Origin: Mantamonas sphyraenae
Taxonomy: Eukaryota > CRuMs > Mantamonadidae
Direction: 5' to 3'
DNA length: 64,000 nt
Assembly: GCA_026936335.1 (NCBI GenBank)
Contig: JAPMXV010000030.1
Span: forward strand, 310,001 to 374,000
The notes under the pieces were generated by a model. The model worked only from the letters and a program-made list of their open reading frames with translations, had not been told where the DNA came from and searched no databases. The position numbers and the translations under genes are program-made. How positions within the stretch are numbered: position 1 is the stretch's first letter; the number at the start of each line of letters is the position of its first letter. This document shows positions 11,736-20,888 of the stretch, one piece after another.

Positions 11736-13467
11736 ATGAGCGAGAACGACAAGGAGATTGAGGTTGGACAGCAGGAGGAAGAGGCACCGCCCGAATTGGA
11801 AAAGGTGCCGGGAGAAGAGGAAGAGGAGGAGCCGATGTTTGTGAAGCTTTCTGGAGATGCGACGGAGGCGACGGAGATTGAGTCGCTGTGTATGCAGTGC
11901 TACGAGCAGGGTAGGTGACACGCAAGGGGCGGATTATGCTGAGTAGACAGTGTGGGCACACAGAGAAGGCGTGCGCGAGGGGAGAGGGAGTGTTTGTGGT
12001 CGTGTGGGAACTAACATGTGCCCCCAATCCACGAAAAGGCATCACTCGCCTGCTTTTGACGCGAATTCCCTACTTCCGGGACGTCATCTTGATGGCGTTC
12101 CACTGCCCGCACTGCGGGTTCCGCAACCACGAGCTGAAGACCAACGAGGTGCAGGAATATGGCTCTCGCTTTGAAGTGAAGGTGGCAGACGGAACGGAGG
12201 ATCCCGAGGGCCGCCACACGGACCTGAACCGACAGGTGATCCGCGGTGACTCGGCCACTGTGTCGTTGCCCGAGATGGACTTTGAGATTCCGGGCTTCAC
12301 ACAGCCGGGTGAGATCAACACGATCGAGGGGCTGGTGGTGCAAGCTGTGGATCGGCTGCAGCTCACGTACGCCATGTATCTGGTGCAGGACCCGGAGACG
12401 GCGGAGAAGCTGAAGGAGTTTATGGAGAAGATGACGGCGCTGGTGGAGGGTACGGAGCCGTTTACGGTGATTGTGACGACCCGTCGGGCAACAGCTTTGT
12501 GCAGAACCCGTATGCACCGGAGAAGAAGGACCCGCGCGTCAAGTTTAGCACGTACAAGCGCACCTCTGAGATGGACGAGAAGCTGGGTTTCCAGCCACAG
12601 CAGGAGGGGGCCGAGGAGGACGAGACAATCAAGAAGCAGAAGGAGGCGATGATTGCCGGCGGCAACATCCTTTCCGGCGACGAGGTGGTGGCCTTTGCCA
12701 AGAAGTATGCCAACACCAACCTGGGAGGCCAAAAGAACGACAGCAAGAATGAGGAGGGGGAACAGGGAAGCAGCAGCAGCAGCAGCAGCAGCAGTAGCAG
12801 CGAAGAGGACGGCGAGGAGGAGGCAGAGATGGAAGATGGGGAGAGCGAAAAGGTGACGCAGCAATCGCGCATCATGGAGTTTCCGGGCACGTGTCTGATG
12901 TGCCACTCGCCCGGCAACACACGTATGCTGGTGACGAACATCCCGCACTTCAAGGAGGTTGTGGTGATGGCGTTTCACTGCACTGAGTGCGGCTTCAAGG
13001 ACAACGACATCAAGGCAGGCGGAGGCGTGTCGGAATTGGGCCGTCGCATCACGCTGAAGTTGACGGATCCGGAGGATCTGAACCGCGACCTGCTCAAGGC
13101 GGAGACGGCCGAAGTGATCATTCCGGAGCTGGATCTGGAGCTGACGCACGGCACGCTGGGAGGCCGGTTCACCACGATTGAGGGTCTGTTGAAGCAGGTG
13201 AGCGATCATCTGGCCAACACGAACCCGTTCAGCGTGGGCGACTCGGCCGATGCTGAGGATCGCCAAAAGTTCCAGGAGTTTCTGGCCAAGCTGGACAACC
13301 TGATTGCCGGCGAGCCATTTACGCTGATCATCGACGACCCCATGGCCAACTCGTACGTGCAGAACCCGTATGCACCAGACGAGGATCCGGAAATGCTTGT
13401 GGAGGAGTACGAGCGCACCGAGGAGCAGAACGAAATGTTTGGTCTGAACGACATCAACGTGGACTGA
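11736..13467 (+). CDS. ZPR1: ZPR1 zinc-finger protein
   Basis: Two exons: 11736-11910 and 12039-13467. The 128-nt intron has a GTAGGT donor and a CTAAC branch-like motif about 25 nt before its AG. It splits a Gly codon inside the first zinc finger, restoring CMQCYEQGITRLLLTRIPYF. The protein (about 534 aa) has the canonical duplicated architecture: zinc finger 1 (CMQC...CPHC) plus beta domain, an acidic Ser-rich linker coded by an AGC run (~12770), then zinc finger 2 (CLMC...CTEC) plus beta domain, ending in the family-typical GLNDI. ZPR1 is a conserved eEF1A folding chaperone and growth-signalling factor. At ~12474 one G is missing where the family has a DDPSGNS motif (the sequence reads gtgacgacc), causing a frameshift with no splice signals nearby. 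In a conserved gene this is most likely a consensus error. Confidence 0.95.
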
Positions 13468-13568
13468 AAGGGCGGATGATGGCGATATGATGATGATGCA
13501 ATGTGGGGAACAATGAGTGAGGAAGGAAGGAGAGACCAAAAATGCATTATTCGTGCGTGTGTTTTGCC

Positions 13569-16500
13569 TCACTTTGTGTCGTTGATGGATGTGCGCGCAG
13601 GGGAGCCAGTGGAGAAGATTGCGCGGATGGACCCCTGGTCACCGGCGGGCCCTGCAATGGCCATGAGGGACATGAACAGTCCGAGGGCGCTGATGATGGA
13701 AAAGGAGATGGTCACCAGGACAAACCAGCCAAACTTGTAGAAGAACTGCAGGTAGGTGGCAAAGAGGATGGAGGAGGAGCCAGCAGAGGTGATGGCACCG
13801 CCGAGCACAGTGATGCCCATCTTGGTGAGGGCTTCCGTGACGCGGTCTGCGCGTTCGGTCTGTTTGGATTCAATGTACTGGTGCGCGAGATGCACGCAAT
13901 AGTCGACCGAGAGACCGACGAGAATGGTGATACAGACGCTCTCGATGAGGCCAAGCGACCATTGAATGACGTACATCATGCCCAGGATAAAGACGACGAT
14001 GCAGGCAATGGTGATGGTGGCAAAGAGAGCGATGATCCAGTTGAGGGTGGAGATGAGGAGCACAAGGAAGGCAAATCCCATGGAGAGGAGGGTGCTGCTG
14101 ATGGCGTTGGCCACAAACAGGCGCTGGGTGTTCATCCAGACCCATTCGTTGGACGACTGGAAGACGAGCTTCATGCCGGCAGGGGCCTTGGAGGACACCT
14201 TGTTGGCGAATGCCTCCCAGCGGTCAAACTCGGGCAGGAGGGTGGTATAAGGCTGGTTGGTGTCACGAAGGGTTGTGTTGAAGGTGACTGCGGCGAAGCG
14301 CAGGCGCTTGGACGACGGATCGAAGCCCAGGAGGTTGGCCTGCTTCTGTCCGTCGGTGGTGTTCTTGGCCCAGTCCTGAAGCAGGGGCTCAAAGTTGGCG
14401 GCGGGCACGGGGAAGCTGACGTTCTTTGTGTCCTGGAGCCAGGTCTTGAAGAGGGACATGAAGCAAGTGCTCTCCTTTTCGCCGAGGTCGCCGCGCGTGA
14501 GCTTGCGGTCCGCGAGAGCATCGGCACAGACGGTGAGGAGGTACTCCTGCGAGGCAGGCTGAGCCATGTCAAATTGACTTGCGCTGTGGTACGTCAGCTT
14601 GCCGATGTCTTCTGAATCGAAGCGATTTGTGCCGTTTTTGTCGATGATGTCGATGCCCCACACAAGGGAGACCTGAATCTGGGTGTCCTCTGCGCTCTGG
14701 CGGAAGGGCGACTTGTTGGAGCTCCACAAGGTGATGAGACGCTGGAACGGGTGCCAGTCAGGGAGAAACTGCTCCTGCTCGGTGGTGGGCCTGAGCTGCA
14801 GGAGACCAAACACGCCGGCGACAACCATGCAGGCGAAAATGAGAATCAGGACGTACTTGGCCGGGCCGTTGATGAAAGGGGCATAGGTGTTCTTGAAGAA
14901 CCGTTCGACGGTGCGGAGCTCGCTGTCTGCCAGCTCGTGGAAGCCGGCGTCGACCTCGTCGGCCTTCTGCGGGCCCTGGTTTGCGTTTTTGATGCGTGTG
15001 CCGCTTGCCTCGGGGTCGTTGGCAGCGTTGTCGCTGTTGCAGCAGGTGCATCCCGGCTTGTCCTCGTACCAACGGTTGTAGAGGACAACCACGGCTGGGT
15101 ACCAGCTGATGACCATGAGGTAGTTGCAGACAACGAGCATGGCGGTGAAGAGACCAAAGACGGAGATTCCGTTGAGCTGGGAGACGGCTGTGGCGGAGAA
15201 GGCAATGGTGGTGGTGAGGGAGGTGATGAGCATGGCGTGGGAGGCACGTCGCCAGGTCCAGCTCATGCGTGTGACCATGTCGTTGCGCAAGTGATCGGGC
15301 AGGCCCTTGGACTGCTTGTAGGCATCAATAAAGACAAAGATGTCGTCTGCGCCAATGGCGAGGATGATGTAGATGGCCAGGAAGTTGAGGCCGTAGAATA
15401 CGCGGATGTTGAGGACCACGAGGTAGACAAAGTAGGCGAGCGGGAAGGACATGAGCACGTGGAACATGCCCAGGACAGCCAGAAAGACACTACCGGTGTG
15501 GATCATGAGGTAGAAGAGGACAAAGAAGAAGCTGCCCATGGCCAGGAGACCATCGTGGAGCAGCAGCTCGTCGATAATGGGCTGACTGAGCCCTGTGCCA
15601 AAGTACAACACCTCGAGCTCGTCATTGGAGGCGGCGACAAACTCGGGCACTAGCTTGATGGCCCAGTCGGCAAACTTCTTGTCCTGTTCCGCCTTCTTGT
15701 CCACGTTGTTCTTGTACCCTTCCAAGGGGAAGGCAAAGAAAAACTGGCTGCGGCTGTACTTGGACTTTTGGTTGGACTGCGAAAAGTCTTTGTCAAAGTA
15801 GACTGTAGAGGGGAGGGGAGGGTGTGAGTCGGGATTGTGTGAAAACACACACACACACACACACACCAACGTACATGGAACACCGCTCTTGTTGAGGCGT
15901 GTGCTGAGGTCGGCGAGGGTGGAACCAATGGGCAGGCGTGTGCTTCCCTGGCCATCCTCGATCTTGCACTGCACTGCAACGACAGCCTGGCCGTTGCGGA
16001 TGATGCTTGCACACTCCAGAGTGAGGGCGGACGAGAACATGGTGATGATCGTCTGCTCTCCGAGAGAGTTGACGTAGTTGGGGTAGGGGCAGATGCCGCC
16101 CGTCTGGGTGGTGTTGACACCCTGGCAAGGGACACCGTTGAGCGGAGCCGCAAAGGGATGCGGCAGTCCGGCGGGCAACGGAATGGAGATGTTCTTGTAC
16201 GAAGGGTAGAAGTAGTTCAGGGGCGAGTTGGGAGGGGCACACGAGTAGATGGGGTTGCCCTGAGAGTCCCTGTCAAGAGCCAGCTTGAAACAAAACTTTC
16301 CGAAACTGGAATCGTCCTGCACCTTGCGCTCGAGCTTGTGGATGCGGTCCAGACTGCTGCTGGTGAACACCTGGTCTCCGTTTTTGTTGATGTACAGGAC
16401 AAGGAAAAAGGCACCCGGTTGGGATTGGCTGTGTTGCGTGGTTTGCGAGCCATGCGGGGGAACAGTGTGAGCAGAGCGAAGGAGCCACATGTCGGCATGG

Positions 16501-17179
16501 AAGGATGGAAGGATTTTCCCCAACATACGGAGGCCTTTACGCATGCAGCGGACGAGTGCATGCACAACAACAAGTGTACAAAAGCACATGCAGGCCGTGC
16601 GGTGTGGCGATGGGAAACAGCTGTGCGCGGACGCGAGCGAGCCGTTGACGTCGAGAAGCAGCCGGTGGGGAAATTTGGATCGCTTTTGGGAAAACCCACT
16701 CGCCACGGGTCTGCATGAGAGAAGAGGGGAAAGTGCACATGCACCCAGACGGGGATGGATGGATGGGGAGAGGGTGTGCAAAAACGGGAGACGTACGTGC
16801 GCTGTTCGATCTGGTCTTTGTCCTTGCCGTCGAGGCCAATGTCCTCTTGGGCTTTGCGCACCGCGTCGACACGACGGGTGCGGATGTCGTTGTTGTCCTG
16901 CAGGCCACCGTCGGTGGTGGGGAACTCGTTCCAGTGACCGACAATGAGGACGACGGTGAGAGAGATGGCAAAGAGAGCGAGGATGATGCCCATGAGGACG
17001 CATGGGTAGTTGACAATGAAGCTGACAAAGCGAATGGGTTCGGCTTCGGCTTCAATGTCTTCGGCGGCGTGGCGAGAGGCTGCCTGTGTTTCCAGGTCCT
17101 TGCTCATGAGGATGGTGTTGGGCTGTGTGCCAGGCGACCGTTTGCCACGGCGCAGACGTTGGAGTTCGGTCGCATCCAT
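13569..17179 (-). CDS. Dispatched/Patched-type RND transporter with sterol-sensing domain
   Basis: Three exons on the minus strand: 17179-16797, 16428-15875 and 15802-13569, giving 1,056 aa. Both introns (368 and 72 nt) have GTACGT donors and phases that join exactly; the short one is in frame and contains a GT/CA repeat, so it could be mistaken for coding sequence. The product has an N-terminal membrane anchor, a large extracytosolic loop with many Cys and N-glycosylation sequons, a five-helix sterol-sensing-like block with GADDIFVFIDAY, a second luminal loop, and a second helix block with GLSVDYCVHLAHQY. The Asp residues within those helices match the proton-relay positions of Dispatched, Patched and RND pumps. 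The family exports or moves lipids and sterols across membranes. The motif spacing fits Dispatched best, but the substrate cannot be told. Shares a 142-bp upstream region with the ADP/ATP carrier gene. Confidence 0.82.
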
Positions 17180-17321
17180 GTTGGTGATGGTGGTGAGGTC
17201 AGACTCTTCGTGTTCTTCGGGGTCAGAAGCAGCGACTGCTGGGGTGACTTTTGCAGATCTGATCTTGAGCTGGTGGTCCGATGGTTGCGTCGGCCGGCGC
17301 AGTCTCAGCGGGAGCAGCAGC
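17180..17321. promoter_or_regulatory. Divergent region between the Dispatched-like and ADP/ATP carrier genes
   Basis: 142 bp between predicted starts. The minus-strand frame stays open through part of it, so the Dispatched-like start could lie further upstream. No TATA box is recognised. Confidence 0.3.
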
Positions 17322-18436
17322 ATGAGCAGCAGCGACAGCATCCATGCAGATGATGACGATAGCAAGCAGGAGGGTGTGGAAACCCTGCTGCCGGAGAAGC
17401 CGTCGAGCAGGAAGGATGCCAAGAAGTTTATGGTGGATATGATCGCAGGGGGCACGAGCGGAGTGATTGCAAAGACGGCAACTGCGCCGCTGGAACGCGT
17501 CAAGCTCGTTCTGCAGACACAAAACGGAAACCCACACTTGCGTCCGGAACAACGCTATGCCGGTCCTATGGACGCGTTTACCCGAATCCCGCGCGAGCAA
17601 GGCTTCCACTCGTTCTGTGAGTTGTCGGCGGCGAGCTCGGCTTGTTTGGGTGTACGAAGCCAAACTCACAAACACACCCCACAACACACCACACCACACA
17701 CATACCACACCAATCCACTCCACTCCACACAGGGCGTGGAAACATGGCCAATGTGTACCGGTACTTTCCGACGCAGGCGCTGAACTTTGCGTTCAAGGAC
17801 CGGTACAAGGAGATGTTTGTGAAGCATACCGCGGAAGAGAACTTTTGGGCGTTCTTCTTCGAGTCGCTGGCGGCTGGAGGTGCAGCTGGAGGCACAGCCA
17901 TGGTGGCAGTGTACCCGTTGGACCTTGCACGCACTCGACTGGCAGCCGATGTGGGTACAGGCAGTTCGCGGCAGTTCAAAGGGATTTCGGACGTGTGGGC
18001 GCAGATCTACTACAAGGAGGGTGTGCTGGGGTGCTACCGAGGGTTTGCACCGTCAATGGTGGGCATTGTGACGTACCGTGCCCTGTGGATGGGTGGCTAC
18101 GACGTGGCCAAGGAGATGTTTTTGGACCCGTCGGACGGCGGGAAGAACAACACGCTGCTGCGCAAGTGGCTCATTGCACAGGGGACCACCACTGTGTCGG
18201 CCATGATCTGTTACCCCATCGATTCCATCCGCAGGCGCATGATGATGCAGGGAGGTGAGCAGGACAAGCTGTACTCAAGCACCTGGCAGTGTGTCAAGCA
18301 AACCTACGCCGCAGAGGGGCTGCCGGGTTTCTACAGAGGCGCCTTTATCAACATTGTGCGTGGCGTGGGTGGCCCCATTGTTCTCATGGCCTACGACAAG
18401 TTTGTGGAGGTGGCTCGGGATCGCGGCTGGGTGTGA
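17322..18436 (+). CDS. Mitochondrial ADP/ATP carrier
   Basis: Two exons, 17322-17616 and 17733-18436, encode 332 aa. The 116-nt intron (GTGAGT...ACACAG) splits the Trp codon of [20 protein letters not shown], a hallmark of ADP/ATP carriers. The three-fold repeat of the mitochondrial carrier family is present: TAPLERVKLVLQ, a second PLDLARTRLAADVG repeat, and YPIDSIRRRMMMQ, where RRRMMM is the ADP/ATP-carrier signature. The protein exchanges ADP and ATP across the inner mitochondrial membrane, so the organism has an ATP-exporting mitochondrion. The N-terminus carries an acidic/Ser extension of about 35 residues before the first helix, longer than in yeast or animals. The start at 17322 is the first ATG of the open frame downstream of the divergent gene. 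Confidence 0.96.
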
Positions 18437-18481
18437 TCATGACGGTACCGAATGCTGTTCCGTGGGACACCTCGACCACCA

Positions 18482-19744
18482 TCACCAGGATGAACCGCCC
18501 CCGCCACCCCCAAAGGAGGAGCCTCCGCTGAAGGAGAAGGACGACGACGAGGAAGAGCCAGAGGTGTAGGAGCCTGCGCCGCCGTACCGTGTGCTCTGCG
18601 CATCCACGGAACTGTAGCGCCCGCCGTACCACAGCGGATCATCAATGTACACAATAGTGGGTTCACGACGCCATCGTTGGACGTCCTGCACAGTCACATG
18701 CTGCGGGAACAACTCCCGCAGTCTTTCCAGACGGTAGTTCACTTCCCTTTCCGGGTCGAACCATTCGCCCTGTTCACGATCGACCATGAGTTGGATCTTT
18801 TCCTCCGATTCGGGATCCTCCAGCATTGATTGCCGACACAGCGGGCACTTGGGAGGCGACGCTTCGTCCGCGTGTGCACAAATGCGCTCCTGGCATGGTT
18901 GACACAGCTGGTGACCACACGCAAGCGTCACGGCCGTCAACTGGCCCGAAAAGAGCTCCAAGCAGACGGGACAATCAAATTTGGCAAAGATCTTGCGGTT
19001 GCCCGAGGCCATCTGCTCACGCAACTCTTGGATGCGAGCCAGCCGTCGACGCACGGTGCGCACACGCCACATACGTGTAAACACGGTCCATGCAAGTGTG
19101 CCCAAGAGCATGATGCCCATGCCGGCCAACACCGTCATGAACATCACGTGGCCCCAGTTTGTGCTGCGGATGCCTATGGCCTCGCCGTCGCCTTTGAGCA
19201 CAATTCGGATGGAGTTGAGTGCTGCTTCCAGGCCTTTGAATGTCTCCTTGCGTCTGAAGTGTTCCTTGGCCACGTTGAGGACCCCCTCCACGGCAAAGTC
19301 TGTGAGCGGGCTCTGGTGGGCCACATAGGCACCGGTGGAGATGTGCATGACACGATCGTGCACGGAAACAAACAGCAGAATGCCATTGTTGCAGTCGGGA
19401 CTTCCCACGCCCCAGTTGTCGTGCACGGCTTTGGCAAACTCCGCCGGACTTCCGGACTGCGCAGCTCCTTTGTCCATGCGGCCCACAAGCGCCACCCCCA
19501 CTTCATATCCCGCCTGATAGTTGCTGCAGGTATGCATGATGCGGTTGATCTCGTTGATCTGATATTGCAGGGTTTGGATCTCGTCGGTGCTGAGGAGATT
19601 GGCAGTGTCGGCGATGTTCATCCCGGCAAGCGGTGTCACGTCTGCGGCTGCACTCTTGCTGGAGTGTGACAGAGACAGACGCACCACACAACCGAGCACC
19701 AGCAGGCACAGACACAGTTTGGTGGTGGTGGAACACGTCGGCAT
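18482..19744 (-). CDS. Membrane TPM-domain RING-finger protein
   Basis: Single exon, 420 aa. A signal peptide (residues ~1-26) is followed by a TPM/YgcG-type domain (~40-190, including NNGILLFVSVHDRVMHISTG), a transmembrane helix (~205-228), a C3HC4 RING (CPVC ... CGHQLCQPC ... CPLC, ~265-310), and a Gly/Ser tail (GGSSFGGGGGGSSW) like the one ending many bacterial and plant TPM proteins. The topology places the TPM domain in the lumen or outside the cell and the RING in the cytosol. TPM domains occur in thylakoid and bacterial membrane-protein maintenance factors; RINGs usually recruit ubiquitin E2 enzymes. A membrane E3 ligase is therefore inferred, not shown. Head-to-head with the KAR5-like gene with only 44 bp between starts. 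Confidence 0.8.
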   Translation of the reverse strand: MPTCSTTTKLCLCLLVLGCVVRLSLSHSSKSAAADVTPLAGMNIADTANLLSTDEIQTLQYQINEINRIMHTCSNYQAGYEVGVALVGRMDKGAAQSGSPAEFAKAVHDNWGVGSPDCNNGILLFVSVHDRVMHISTGAYVAHQSPLTDFAVEGVLNVAKEHFRRKETFKGLEAALNSIRIVLKGDGEAIGIRSTNWGHVMFMTVLAGMGIMLLGTLAWTVFTRMWRVRTVRRRLARIQELREQMASGNRKIFAKFDCPVCLELFSGQLTAVTLACGHQLCQPCQERICAHADEASPPKCPLCRQSMLEDPESEEKIQLMVDREQGEWFDPEREVNYRLERLRELFPQHVTVQDVQRWRREPTIVYIDDPLWYGGRYSSVDAQSTRYGGAGSYTSGSSSSSSFSFSGGSSFGGGGGGSSW

Positions 19745-19788
19745 GGCTTTGGCAGCGCTGGCGCAAATCGGGCCAGCTCAAAACTCAG

Positions 19789-20868
19789 ATGACGTCAACC
19801 GGCAAACCCCGGATCTTCTTTCCCATCGCCGTCCTTGTGTTTGCCCACGTTTGCAGTGCACAACTTCCACTGCATGGCGGAACACAGTCATCTGTGAGCA
19901 TCGAACGCCCTCTGGACGAGATTGGCCCACTGCGCCTGGACGCAGGAACAGTGCGCTCGATCTTGGCCCAATGTGCTGGCAGCCAGTCATGCAGCTCGAT
20001 TATGGACGACGTGAATGTGAACTGTGCCATGATGGATGTGGCATCGCGAAAGAAGGCGGCCTTGGAGCTTGCCCGGTGCGCACAGCGTGCGAGACAGGCG
20101 AGTTGGCCAGCTGTGGATGGCAAAGAGACGGCAGATATCGACACGGTGCTGGGATTGCTGGACAGAGAAAGCTATCTGGTGTACCATTCCATCTTGGTGC
20201 ACATTGAGTCGCAGTGTGTGCTTCGGCATGGGCAGGCGTTGCAGCGATCGACTGCCACATCCGTGGTGGAGTTGATCGACGCCACAGGACGCGTGCATGA
20301 CTCCCTGGGCAACATGGGTGCCTATGTGAACGACATGGCCCTGTCTGTGTTGGACTTGTCCAACGCCAACGCAGGCATCCATGCGGAATTGGCGCGCATC
20401 GGTGACAGCGCCTCGCTCTTTGTTGCCAACGCCTCACAGAGTTTGTCCACCCTTCTCCAATCCCAACAGCATCTGATTTCACACGCCGAAGCTGTGCGTC
20501 ACAGCCAGCAGCGTGTGGCTGAGGAGATGGCAACCATGCAGACTCGTCTGGTGCGGCAGACAGCCGAGATGGCCGCCGGCGTAGAGGCAACCCTTCATGG
20601 GTGGCGACGATGGCTCGAGCATGCGCTTATGCTCATGTTGGTTGTGCTTGTCACCTCTTTGCGTGCCCTTCACCCTCTTCGCGCTTGGATGCTCTTTGCC
20701 GTTTCCTTCATCCACGAACTGGAGCCGCTGCTGAACCTGCTCCTCGGTGTCTCTCACGAACAAGTGCGCACCTGGTTGTTTTCCATCTTGGCAGCCATCG
20801 GAGCGTCCGGCATGCTTTCCTTTGGCCGCATGGAAGAGTCGATGGCCATGGTGCAGGTGTCCAAATGA
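19789..20868 (+). CDS. KAR5/GEX1/Brambleberry-like nuclear-fusion protein
   Basis: Single exon, 359 aa. It has a signal peptide (residues ~8-24, ending in CSAQ) and a Cys-containing domain (~58-145). The pattern ...ALELARC... then YLVYHSILVHIESQC followed by a long amphipathic helix resembles the Cys-rich domain of KAR5, GEX1 and Brambleberry. A coiled coil of about 120 residues follows (~145-265), then two or three C-terminal hydrophobic segments (~270-340). This layout (luminal Cys domain, coiled coil, tandem membrane segments) is that of the nuclear-envelope proteins needed for karyogamy. The assignment rests on pattern and architecture, because the family is weakly conserved and some middle cysteines seem absent. 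An unrelated coiled-coil membrane protein is the alternative. The start is the ATG preceding the signal peptide. Convergent with the next gene, only 20 bp from stop to stop. Confidence 0.55.
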   Translation: MTSTGKPRIFFPIAVLVFAHVCSAQLPLHGGTQSSVSIERPLDEIGPLRLDAGTVRSILAQCAGSQSCSSIMDDVNVNCAMMDVASRKKAALELARCAQRARQASWPAVDGKETADIDTVLGLLDRESYLVYHSILVHIESQCVLRHGQALQRSTATSVVELIDATGRVHDSLGNMGAYVNDMALSVLDLSNANAGIHAELARIGDSASLFVANASQSLSTLLQSQQHLISHAEAVRHSQQRVAEEMATMQTRLVRQTAEMAAGVEATLHGWRRWLEHALMLMLVVLVTSLRALHPLRAWMLFAVSFIHELEPLLNLLLGVSHEQVRTWLFSILAAIGASGMLSFGRMEESMAMVQVSK

Positions 20869-20888
20869 ACTTCACACCTCTTTCATTC

